A program made the position numbers and the translations under genes. 64,000 nucleotides of DNA, taken from the NCBI GenBank assembly GCA_000469685.2, contig LS997566.1, positions 4,115,107-4,179,106 on the forward strand, read 5' to 3'. Below, piece after piece: positions 33,566 to 44,300 of the stretch (its first letter is position 1; every line of letters starts with the position of its first letter). The notes under the pieces were generated by a model. That model worked only from the letters and a program-made list of their open reading frames with translations. It made no database searches and was not told where the DNA came from. Source of the DNA: Haemonchus contortus (lineage: Eukaryota; Nematoda; Chromadorea; Rhabditida; Trichostrongylidae).

Positions 33566-35647
33566 TAGCTCTTCTGGTAGTCCCTTCGAATTAATGATCG
33601 CATGTAAACAGACTCAGGTACATAAAGAAATAAAAAATTCTGTGCACTGATCAATCGCGTTTCGGGGATGTGCCCCGCACTCGACTTCCACTCAGAATCG
33701 TAGGGGCCGACGAATGATGACAAGAATGACTTGCCGACACCAATGTTTCAGTCAGTTTTTTATCTTCCCAGTTATGACTGGTACCAATGAGATGGAAGGC
33801 TCGGTCGATTTGGGGTAGGTATTCATAAGTGAGACTCATAAAAACTAATTTACATTGGTGATCTTCTGAATATCGGCAGCGGAATTTCACATGCGAAAGA
33901 AAGAACTGGGAGAAGAAGTAAGCTCATGATCGATGCTGATTGCACATGAAAAATAAATAATTTATGGCTCTAAGCGTCTATTTTTATTATAAATACATAA
34001 ATTGAGTTGTTACATGATTTCAGCATGGAATGGATGGCTGAGAAAGTTTTGTCTTTCAATAGTAAAAATGCTTAAGCGGGTCGGAGTATGGAACCTGAAA
34101 TTTGAAATAGTCACCCAAAACAGATTGAAGATAGGAATGCTCGTGGCAAAGAGCACTGAATAGGTGATACGGGATCGCTACATGAGGTACAATGACTGCA
34201 ACTGCGACAATCGAGTTGAATTTTTATGATTTCTATGAAAACACAAGGAAGGGTAGAATTGCATCATGGCTTTCGATATGAGTAAAATATGGAAGGAAAG
34301 TAATTTGATGGCTCACTCTGTTGTAACCAATTCTAGGGCTCCTTCTGTCGCGACTATTCAAAGGAAAATTGCCTGGTTAGCATAACTTTATCAAGCGTTG
34401 GATGACGGCTACATATGATGCTCATCGAGGTATTCGTCTAAAAAGCATTTGAGGAAGACATCGGACAAGTACACCTGCCATTATTCGAAGACGTCAACGA
34501 GGAAACGAGTCCATTTCTGTAGAAGCATCCCAGCAAAATGCTCATTAGTTCACGCAGTTCAGCCCCCCTCTAAGGAAGTCAACAAACCCTCGAGCTGTGA
34601 ATGGAGGATGATTCACCAAATTCACAGCCTACCTGTCCTCTCGGTTCCTCCCAAGCTCAGTCCTAAAAAGTCCTATTTAAAGTTCGTAAGTGTGTGGGTC
34701 ATACCTAGTAAGGTTCAATCATAATCACATCAACTCATCGGATGATACCGCTCACGCACAAAAATCTCTCTCATTTATAAAGCAGAAACTTGGTGTGTCG
34801 AATTTGTCGTTTGTGTGTATGTCGTATGTCGGTATGTCGGTATGTCGGTATGTCGCTGTGTCCGTCCGCAAAACGTTTGTGATTATGATAAAGGTAGTGA
34901 TATGGAAAACCCATTCTCTCAACGAAACTCTCACATTTCCCTCTTCACATGTAAAGCAGTAAATGGATGGGTACGTTAATGGGGTGGAGTGAGTTCTGCG
35001 GAATGGTAGTGAGTACATAGTGAAGCCAGTACTGCGACAGCTGGAACTTCTTACTGACAAAAGTACAAGGCTACCCCATTCATTTTTTCATTTTTTCTTC
35101 CATCATTCTCCGCCCTTCTCGTTTCAGTAATTCAGACTAAAAAGTAAAGTCTAAATAACCCGCATATAAATTTCCCCTCCTAAGGCAAAGTGGAAGCGAT
35201 CGGCTGACCCGTCATTTTCTTTTTAATTTATTTATCGAAGCGTAAGCGACACAACATATTGAGTCCCATTACGTACTGCCCTTTCCCCCTCCAACATTTC
35301 TGTAAAGAGAAGTATCATTAACTAAGGATCTCAGGATCTTAACACCGTTGATGGTTACCCTCTTTTCTTCGTTAGCTCCACAGCGCCTTCTCTATGGCTC
35401 ATCAACCTAGATCAACAAACCGGAAACAAATTTTGATTGGTTTTTATTATTGTTCTCGACTGTGATAACACCACTATCAAGAGACCATGACCCATCCTGC
35501 TGATTTCCATATTTTGGTGGTTGAATTAGTTTTGTTGGAACTGTCAGCTGAATGGAAAGAAAACGCGATACCATCCATGCACATTTTGATAATCTCTTAG
35601 CAAGGAATAACTTAAGTCATGTTCTTTTCTCACGTTGCTGAGAAACC
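33566..35647. other. intergenic
   Basis: The minus-strand frame at 33651-33890 overlaps a short SINE-like 3' segment (GATTCTGAGTGGAAGTCGAGTGC, minus strand near 33670-33700). An 8-base microsatellite lies at 34817-34856. Otherwise nothing recognised. Confidence 0.35.
34817..34856 (+). repeat. microsatellite, TATGTCGG unit
   Basis: About five tandem copies of GTATGTCG, the first and last imperfect. Confidence 0.9.
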
Positions 35648-36670
35648 ATCAACGCACAATTCGCCAGAGGAAATCTGATTCTTACAGACCCAAAGGCATC
35701 CCTGGCTCTGGCAAATCTATGTGGTGAGGTGAGGTGAGGAATTGACGCTCCCGCAGGATTTAAACTTTGAAGAGGCTGCATCGGTGGAATCTGGCTATTG
35801 AGTTTGAGCGAAAATTTCGGAACGGTATGTACACCAACCATACGTTTTCGAAACACTCCCAGGTAGACGCCTACTGAAATGGATGGCTCTTACAGAACTG
35901 ATTGTGTTGACTGAAGGTGCTCCCTAACGGAGCATTCGGGTAGAATGGTTGAAAGTATTATCAGTTCTTCAGTTGCTCCGAAATTTTCCAAGAGGTACGC
36001 GTTACATGAGTATCATTTATGACCATCAACGCACAACTCGCCAGAGGAAATCTGATTCTTACACACCCAAAAGGCGTCCCTGGCTTCTGGCAAATCTATG
36101 CGGTGAGGTGAGGTGAGGAATTGACGCTCCCCGCAGGATTTAAACTTTGAAGAGGCTGCATCGGTGAATCTGGCTATTGAGTTTTGAGCGAAAAATTTCG
36201 GAACGGTATGCTACACCAAGCATACGTTTTCGAAACACTCCCAGGTAGAGGCCTATTGAAATGGATGGCTCTTACAGAACTGATTGTGTTGACTGAAGGT
36301 GCTCCCTAACGGAGCATTCGGGTAGAATGGTTGAAAGTATTATCAGTTCTTCAGTTGCTCCGAAATTTTCCAAGAGGTACGCGTTACATGAGTATCATTC
36401 ACGACCATCAACGCACAACTCGCCACAGGAAATCTGATTCTTACAGACCCAAAGGCATCCCTGGCTCTGGCAAATCTATGTGGTGAGGTGAGGTGAGGAA
36501 TTGACGCTCTCGCAGGATTTAAACTTTGAAGAGGCTGCATCGCTGAATCTGGCTATCGAGTTTGAGCGAAAATTTCGGAACGGTATGTACACCAAGCATA
36601 CGTTTTCGAAACACTCCCAGGTAGACGCCTACTGAAATGGATGGCTCTTACAGAACTGTTTGTGTTGACA
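35648..36670 (+). repeat. three tandem copies of a 376-382-base unit
   Basis: Copies start at 35648, 36024 and 36406, each with CATCAACGCACAA(T/C)TCGCCA. The third is partial (about 265 bases). Copies differ mainly by single-base homopolymer insertions, concentrated in the middle copy. Each has GGTGAGGTGAGGTGAGG. No coding function seen. Confidence 0.88.
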
Positions 36671-37082
36671 TGCAAACATGCTTTTTTAACCACCCCCAAG
36701 AGATTTTTCCGGTAAGACGCAATTCTCACTGAACCGACTGGGAGCACGGTTCATTCTGAATTATAACTCTTCATGTGAAACAGAATTTTCAAAGAAATAT
36801 GTTGTGCATGTTTATTGTGGGACCTAATGCCATTATACTTCTGCTATTTTCGTTGATAAGGTGTGGTAAAGAAATTTATCTCTCAGCGGATATGAAGCAA
36901 TGTCGACCTTTCCAGTAAGTCTGACATTTTCGAATGGGTCAACCTTTTTGTAATGTATGAACTCCATTCATAAAGATTCATAGTCAAAAAAGTGTTAGCC
37001 ATTATTATAATGAAGTAGTTCATTTTATATTCATCGAAAGGGAATCCCAGATGATTTGTACCAATCTTTGTTCCTACTACAT
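36671..37082. other. intergenic, nothing recognised
   Basis: AT-rich sequence between two repeats with no exon signals. Confidence 0.35.
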
Positions 37083-37303
37083 AAGAAGGAGGAATGCCCG
37101 GCGTAGCCGGGCATTACCTAAGAAGGAGCATGCCCGGCGACAGCTGGGCAATGCGACTGGTAGAAAATAACAGACCAGTCAACCTACCGACCGTCATATA
37201 AGGTTGATAGCTTACAAGGAAAAAAGATCGCTGGAGATCACTTGGAATAATATAGGATCACCAGTCGGATCGCCCGGCTAACGCCAGGCTCTCCTCCTTC
37301 TTA
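37083..37303. mobile_element. MITE-like element with GC-rich palindromic ends
   Basis: The left end AAGAAGGAGGAATGCCCGG continues into the palindrome GCCCGGCGTAGCCGGGC; the right end is the inverse, GCCCGGCTAACGCC...CTCCTCCTTCTT. A further GCCCGGCTACGCCGGGC palindrome follows at 37311-37327, and a lone right end (CGGATTGCCCGGCTAACGCC...) is found at 37668-37704. No coding capacity. Confidence 0.6.
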
Positions 37304-38094
37304 TGGGTTCGCCCGGCTACGCCGGGCGCTTTCCCTTCCTGTGAGAAATTTGCTATGTGTAACACTTTGTATTCTCCTTTTCCTTTGAAAGCTCTACACC
37401 CTCAGTATCTGCTCCGGAATGGGAGCGAATTTTTTTTCTGTAAACCATCTTAGCTGTGTTCGAGTAGAACATCGTATAGTAATCAAAAAGGCGATTATTC
37501 AAAGAAAAAAAAAGAGAGATGGGCTAAAGAGGCGTATCTCCGTTAAATTTCAGTGCAAATGGAATGATCTGGCACTGATAGCACAACATTCTGCAATGCA
37601 GAAGAGGAAGTAGTTTCTGAAAAAAGGCAAAATGAATGACAATAAACTTTTGTAAATGTACAGATATCGGATTGCCCGGCTAACGCCAGGCTCTCCTCCT
37701 TCTTGTGTCAAACACCCTCTCCCGAGAAATGTTGAACTGAAGAATTTTATTCCCTTTCTCAAAGTTTTTAGTTTTTAAGTTTTTTCCGTGCTTAGCTGAG
37801 TGAGAGTATGGAACTGGAACAGAGCTCGGAATCCTTCTTTGACACAAAGAAATCGAAAGTCCCCCCTTTCCTTGACAGTTGTAGTAAGTCTAACTCTCCA
37901 CTCCTTTTTTGGAACAAATGGCAGTTTCCTGTACACGAAATTTGACACAGGATCAAAGGGGCATTGCAAACGGTATTCAGTTGAAGTCGGTGCTTACGCC
38001 TTTGATTGGAAGTCTCGAACTTTTGCTTTCTTTCTCAGAAATAAATACGCATCGAAAATCCAATTGTTAGACAATCAAAGATGATGCTGTGGAG

Positions 38095-39850
38095 ATGTTC
38101 TGAGTGATGATAGCACCGTCATCAGATATTTTTTTATCAATGGACCCTTTTCCTTACGGAGACATCATTTGTTGAGATTTCTAGATTACAGGCGGTCGAA
38201 TAAGTTTTCTCGCAAATGACATCGAGCAAAGAGGATCCTCCATTAAATCAGAAACCTTGCTGGGTAGTGGTCGTAATCTAATAGTAGGAAATGAACAAAG
38301 TTCTACTCTGCTTAGCGTATTGCCCTAATTGGTCCATATCACTACACTTACCACTCACTTTTGTCACCCTGCTCTACCATCTCGTCTTATCGAGTGAAAC
38401 ATACTGAACGGTCAAAGCTACATCGTAGATACCGAAGATGTTAGGATTTTGATCGGTAGGTGGCACTTTTAGGTCCTTCGTCTTCTCTTATCAGTTATCA
38501 TCAGTTCTTGTCACCGAGTACCTACGATCCTGTCACATCCTGCATCACCTATTAGAATGCCGAGGTTCCACTGGTAATACGAAAAGTGTGATCCTACCGA
38601 ATTTGAGCTTTCTAAGTCCACGGGAACAGGAGTTATGAATTGGCGACCTAAAATTTTTATCGCGCACAACCTGCTCCCTGTGGGTGGAGTCTGCTCCTAC
38701 CACCTACCATCGGTGTTCCCATCCTGTTCCCCTTACTCCTACCAATTTTGAACGCTTTGGGTCCACTGGAGCAGGAGTTATGAACCTGCGGCCCAAAATT
38801 TCTAACGTGCACGCCGCGCTCCCTGTAAATGGAGTCCGGTCCTGCCACCTACCATAGGTGTTCCCATCCTGTCCCCCTCATTCATACCAAATTTGAACGC
38901 TATAAGTCCACGGGGACAGGAGTTATGAATTTCCGGTCAGACACACACACCGACCCACACACACAAACACACACACACAACCCACACAACCTACGCCTAC
39001 GATTAAAAGTGTCAATCGGTTGCTCTTCATCTTGAAAATTATGAACCATAAAAGGTTTAACTGATAGGCAGCCAAAGAATTGATTAGTACTCACAAATGT
39101 TATCAAGTGATAATAACACCATTATTAGACGTCGTTATCACTGGACCTTCTTTCCTCAACGGGTACATCATTAGTTGAGAGTCCCAAACTATTGCCGGTC
39201 GGATGAGCGTCGTCGTCAATGATATCAAAACATAAAGTAACCTTGATCTTCCACCGAGTTACAAACCTTGCTGGGTAGCGGTCGTAATTTACATAATAGT
39301 CGTAATCATAAATACATCCTAATTCCTCAGGAGTTAAATTCAGTTGGTGAGTGCTCTTATCGTCGTTATCAGTTGTTATCAGTTCCTATCATCGATCGTC
39401 TACGGTCCCGCCATACTCCACATCACATGCCAAACTGTCAAGGCTCCATCACTAATACCATTATTATAGTGGCTCTACGCTTTCCAGGATTTTCAATAGC
39501 CCTTATTTCAATATGGCATTACATACCTAGCTGTTCTCGCCTTCTATGCTTCTTATCATTCCTATCAATTGGTATCATTTCCTCTCACCAACCATTAACG
39601 GTCTCATTACATCCTACATCACCTACCAAAGTGCCAAGGATTCATCTCTAATACGAAGGGAGTTACGGACCCTGTGGCTTTTGCCTTGTAAGGCTTCTTA
39701 TCAGATTCTATTGATTGATCTCACTTCCTATTACATACCATCAGTGTTCCCATCATGATGTCTATCTCTCTTTCAAATTTGAATGCCCTAGGCCCAGTGG
39801 GACGGGAGTTATGGATTTCCGGTCGGACAAACACACACACATACTGACAC
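38095..39850 (+). repeat. long dispersed repeat, two degenerate copies in tandem
   Basis: Landmarks ACCTTGCTGGGTAG(T/C)GGTCGTAAT, a TTGTTATCAGTT-type run and a terminal GGAGTTATG(A/G)ATTTCCGGTC followed by CA-rich sequence occur in copies 38095-38945 and about 39060-39850. An inverted copy of the same sequence is at 44357-45382, inside an intron of the prolyl hydroxylase gene. Confidence 0.72.
38590..38945 (+). repeat. local tandem repeat, period about 146 bases
   Basis: The phrase AGTCCACGGGAACAGGAGTTATGAA-type recurs at about 38612, 38758 and 38905, with the CACCTACCAT(C/A)GGTGTTCCCATCCTGT block between. It forms the end of the first dispersed-repeat copy. Confidence 0.75.
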
Positions 39851-41036
39851 ACACGTTTACATACGCAAACAAACCAACACACTTAGCGCATTATATATAG
39901 TAGGATATTACTTCTCCACCAAGCTTACGTGTTATTTCACGTGAATGGTTATCATGCCTACGTGGCGGACGCACAAACGGGCATACAAACGGACACACAA
40001 AGTTAGCGGTTTATATATATCATGGATTTCATGTTCAGTCACCATACGTTGTACTACGTGAAGGTCGAGTCCAAGGCAAGCTCTTTCACGTTTCTTTATA
40101 AGCTGTGGCATTGTGACATCCAGTTTCGGTACGATTATGATGTAAGGCCTCCTTATGAGCATGAACAGAGGTATTGTAGAATCTGGCAGCGAGAACCCTT
40201 TGTAACAACTACTAATAGCGGTCATCTTGTGCTAGCTTGGAACCGACGGAGAATCTGATTTTTTACATGGCGACTGGGGTTTCGGGCACTGTTACGTTTA
40301 TAACTTTTTGCTAGGCAATTAGTATCCCATCTGCTGGTGGGCATCTGGTGCAGGAAGACCTCCTATTCACGCTGAATCTTCACTTTTCTCACACTTCTAC
40401 CACTCTTTCACTTCCATGAATTATGCACACAAACGTGTCTGGGTAAACTGAGAAAATCAGTTGGGTAAATATGCGTCAGGTAAAGCTTACCTCAACCATC
40501 AATACTGGTGTTCTGAGCAGTCCCCTGATGACCACAGACTAGGAATAGCTACTTCTGTCAAAGATCCGCACTCGGTAACTACATGCCAAGCGATTTCGAT
40601 TTACCTGTGGGTATATGTGTAACTGCGGACAGCCCTCAACCCCTCAACAAACTTGTATTTCGGTGAAACAACCCTCCCCTAGTAAAAAAGGATGAAGGAG
40701 CAGTTTAGAGGAACCGTGTCTAAGCCCCAGCGCTCACGACGACCAAATGATAAATGTGAGGTAGGCTGCAGCTGTTAGACAGCACGGTAGCAAGTATGAA
40801 CATAGGAAGGACACTAACCGCAACTATTCGGCCTACTACCATATGGGTCCATTCACGGATTGCCTGCAGAGCGCCTACTCTCGGGATTTGATTAAGAGAA
40901 TGCGTTCCGCTCCATTTAAGTGGAAGAAAAGTATAATATCTCCTATTGACTTTGGCGGTACAACTGCACAGGTCGACAACAGCTATGCTGGTTGGCCGGA
41001 GCGGGTAAGGTATCTTCTCCCCGAAAACGTCGTCGC
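39851..41036. other. intergenic, nothing recognised
   Basis: Starts with the CA-rich tail of the dispersed repeat. Open frames on both strands at 39932-40258 and 40720-41198 have no recognisable features. Confidence 0.35.
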
Positions 41037-41084
41037 GTTCGTCGCACCCGATCGCGCGCAACTGCGCGATCGGGTGCGACGAAC
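41037..41084. repeat. perfect GC-rich hairpin, 21-base arms
   Basis: GTTCGTCGCACCCGATCGCG and its inverse flank a 6-base spacer (GCAACT). It stands out from the AT-rich flanks and resembles the hairpin at 28634-28743 in style, not sequence. Confidence 0.85.
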
Positions 41085-41290
41085 GAGGGGGAACGTTTGA
41101 ATTCCCAGAACAAGGATAGGGTAGCCGAAGCGTGACCTTTGCCTCATGCCGTGGAACTTCGGGGAGAAGTTCTGGCACCCGACCGCAGCGAGTTTCAACG
41201 GATTTCCCTTCTCCGAAACTTTACTGATTCACACAATTAAACAAAAGGCAAAGGCGACTGTATAGCTGACTGAGCAATCTTGAATTTCAT

Positions 41291-41299
41291 TATTCTCAG
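41291..41299 (+). promoter_or_regulatory. likely trans-splice acceptor of the prolyl hydroxylase
   Basis: TATTCTCAG ends 10 bases before the proposed ATG (41310). With no upstream coding exon in sight, a spliced-leader acceptor is the simplest reading, and it decides the start. Confidence 0.5.
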
Positions 41300-41309
41300 G
41301 CATCACGTC

Positions 41310-44300
41310 ATGAACTTCAAACTTCTACACATCCCTCTAATTCTACTTTATATGGAAGGAAAAGCGGCAGATTCATCAACTACTAACCATAATTCTTTTA
41401 TTGGAAACGAGCACTGGCTCAAACCTCACCTGGAGCTGTGCGAAACGTCTGGTCATTTAAATGAGTGTAAGTAATATGGCCGACTGGTGTACCCGCAATC
41501 CGAAACTTTCACCAAATCGGTTCAAAACCTTCTTACCAGACTAATATCAGGTCTATTACAGCACTATTCTGCTACACTCATGTTTTCAACTATCAAAGAT
41601 TGAACGTTGAGGTGTTAAGTGAGGACCCTATCCTTATTGTTTACCGGAACTTGGTTTCGGCGAAGCAGGTAGCCGAATTCATAGCAGAAGCCAGACAGCT
41701 TCAAGTATACGAGCAGGTTAGAGCCAACGACTGCTTTCTCAGCCTTTCATATTTCACCCCTTCAAATTTTGAGAGCAGCCCTATCACTAAACATTTTTGG
41801 ACTGTTTTTGCTTTGTTAATTGCTTGTGCTTGCCACAGGGTGCGGTCTATGTAAGTTACCACGGGAGAAGACGGTTGTGGTGTGGTGCCAAATGACAAAC
41901 CGCACTACGCCGTCTAACCCTAGAACCGAGTCCCGGAATTCGAATAAGCGAGCACCCAGGCAAAGCAAATTTTAAACTGAACACACAGCGATTGGCTCCT
42001 GATTCGGCGCTGGCCTAAGCCAACCATCCCGTTCCATACCATTGCCATTCCATCCCTCCTGGATCTTCAGAAGGGTAATAGTATTGACCTGCACATCAGC
42101 TTGCCACCCCAAGTAGTGTATGGGCCCATACGCATGGAAATGCCACTGTGATTCTGAATTGAAGCCGAATGCAAGGTACATACCAGAACTGATTTGATCA
42201 ACATCGAAACACTTTTAGTCTCATTTTTATCAAGAGCCGTCATTATGAAATCAACCCCTGAATTACTGGAAGCGTTTCACGTCGAGAGAGTTGCCATTTC
42301 CAATTTTGAATGCAAACCCAACACCATGGGAACGTTAGTTTTCAGACCGCAATGGATGTACAAGAGACTGTTTCAATAGACTATGAATACACGGGTAGAA
42401 GGGCCAACGGCACGTGGAGTGACCATGAAGGAAGTACTGGGATCGCGAAACTATTCAAAAGAGTAAAAGCGATGATACCTTTCGTTAGGTTTCACGGAGA
42501 GCCTTGGCAGGTGAATATTTTAGGAGAATTTTTAAGACTGAAATGAACAAATAGCCCCAGAAACAGAGCAAGTGAAGTTTACAAAAGATTTCACAAGTCA
42601 GATTCTTTTCTATCGCCGTGGAGGACACTATACACCTCATCATGATTACATTGAATACCAATCACCAAAGCAATGGGACTGGTGGAAAATGAAGTACGGA
42701 GAACGATTTGCGACGTTTCTTGTAATGCTTCAACCGGCTGCGAAAGGAGGAGGTTAGTAAAGAGTTTGACTACAAATACGTCCGCTATGGAGAAAAGGTT
42801 TTCGTGGCAAAAATGCACGTCAGGATAGTCCCATTCCTGACAAGAATTATGAAATAGGAAGAAGTGATAAATGTGATAGCGCTCAGTAGAACGGGATAGA
42901 AGCCGACAGTTGATCAATCATACATGGTCCTTCACTTATACGATACCAGCGGTTCGGAAGGAATCGCAGTTTAAAGACACAGTTCACGATAAAAATGGCT
43001 TTTGAGATGTTCCGCCATGATAAATCTGTGGCCCAAACTTAATACACCATATATGGCGCTCTCTGGTCGTAAAACGGCCTGGATAGGACGTTATAAAGGC
43101 TCGAAAATTGTCTCGTATGCATGCGTGGACGAGTTTCAACGGCATTGCAGAGGTGCACCATTCACAATGGAACTATGAAGGAAGTTCAAACAATTTCCCA
43201 TGACCCAGGCGACAGTGAATGGCGATTCTGGAGAGTTTTGGCTTGATGAAGTCAGCTCTTTGCGCAATTTAGAGTGTCGTTCAGACACCCCTTCATGTCA
43301 TTTCTCTCACGGTAAACTTGCACAAACCCAATTTTCTTCTGCGAAGCCTTTTTCTGTGCGAAATCGACGAACTTTCTCGCCCTTCACCACCGATGCGCTA
43401 TTCCCAACCACTACTTCAGGTTTTCGGCTCAGAAAAAGCACCCCAGAGAAGTCGTGAACTAAGCTTTCAAGTACCGCTTGAGGAATGATCTATAGATTTA
43501 CTTTTGATGGCCTCTTGAACATAGACTGAAACATGGTATTCCCTGACCCTCTACAGTGTACTCATGGGGAGATTATGAGACGTCCACGCAGCGCATAGGT
43601 ACGTGCTCAAAGGGACTAATCAATATAATTCCATATACCTTTATTGGGTTAAACCTTATTGGGTTACAAGTGCTGACGCATTACGGTAGATTGGGACAAA
43701 AGAAGGAAAAACCTCCAGAATTCTTCAATTGAAACCTTTTCCAACTCATCCATTTTTGTTGGACGAGGTCATGACGACAGATAGGGTCATTGGACGAGGT
43801 TCCAGTCGTTGCAGTGTAACGACTATCAGGTGTTAATGGGTATCAGCTGATTGCAGTTAACACGATTGCGTTCCATTCCAAACAATACAGCCTCCGCTGC
43901 TTTCATTAGAGTATAGAGCCGTAGCCCGCACTTCCATTGCTACCTAGACCGGCTGTTTTTCCACCCAACAACGTCCCACGTGGTTTTCTCATGCCCCCAT
44001 AAATTCCTGTTGAATATGAATCTCCGATGCCAGTTTTATCGTAAACTGTGACTCTGATCAGCCAGCGCAGTTAATCAAAGACTGTTCGGAGCAGACTGCT
44101 CCCGAGGCCGCTCGTAGAATGGTCTTCCGGTGATAGCCCGAGTATAGACGTGGCGTCACACAGTTGACGTGGGACCACGTCGTGTTAATGTAATCTGCTG
44201 CGTGGCGCCAAAAATATAATTTGGAGCAAAGTTGTCGTCTACTTAAGCATATTCAGTAAGTGTTATGCAAAAGAAAGTGTTCGTCCAATGACTTTCCTTC

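Noticed and set aside
38930..39000. CA/CG-rich runs as a CRISPR-like or regulatory array.
   Set aside because: Simple CA microsatellite with no regular spacer structure, in a eukaryotic genome.
41838..41852. A possible 12-base micro-exon (GAVY) between CCACAG and GTAAGT.
   Set aside because: It would keep frame but is not needed, and such tiny exons cannot be supported without RNA.
42194..42379. An open frame between hydroxylase exons 2 and 3 that might be an extra exon.
   Set aside because: Exons 2 and 3 already join in phase and give a continuous family-like sequence; this frame has no matching motif and weak splice ends.
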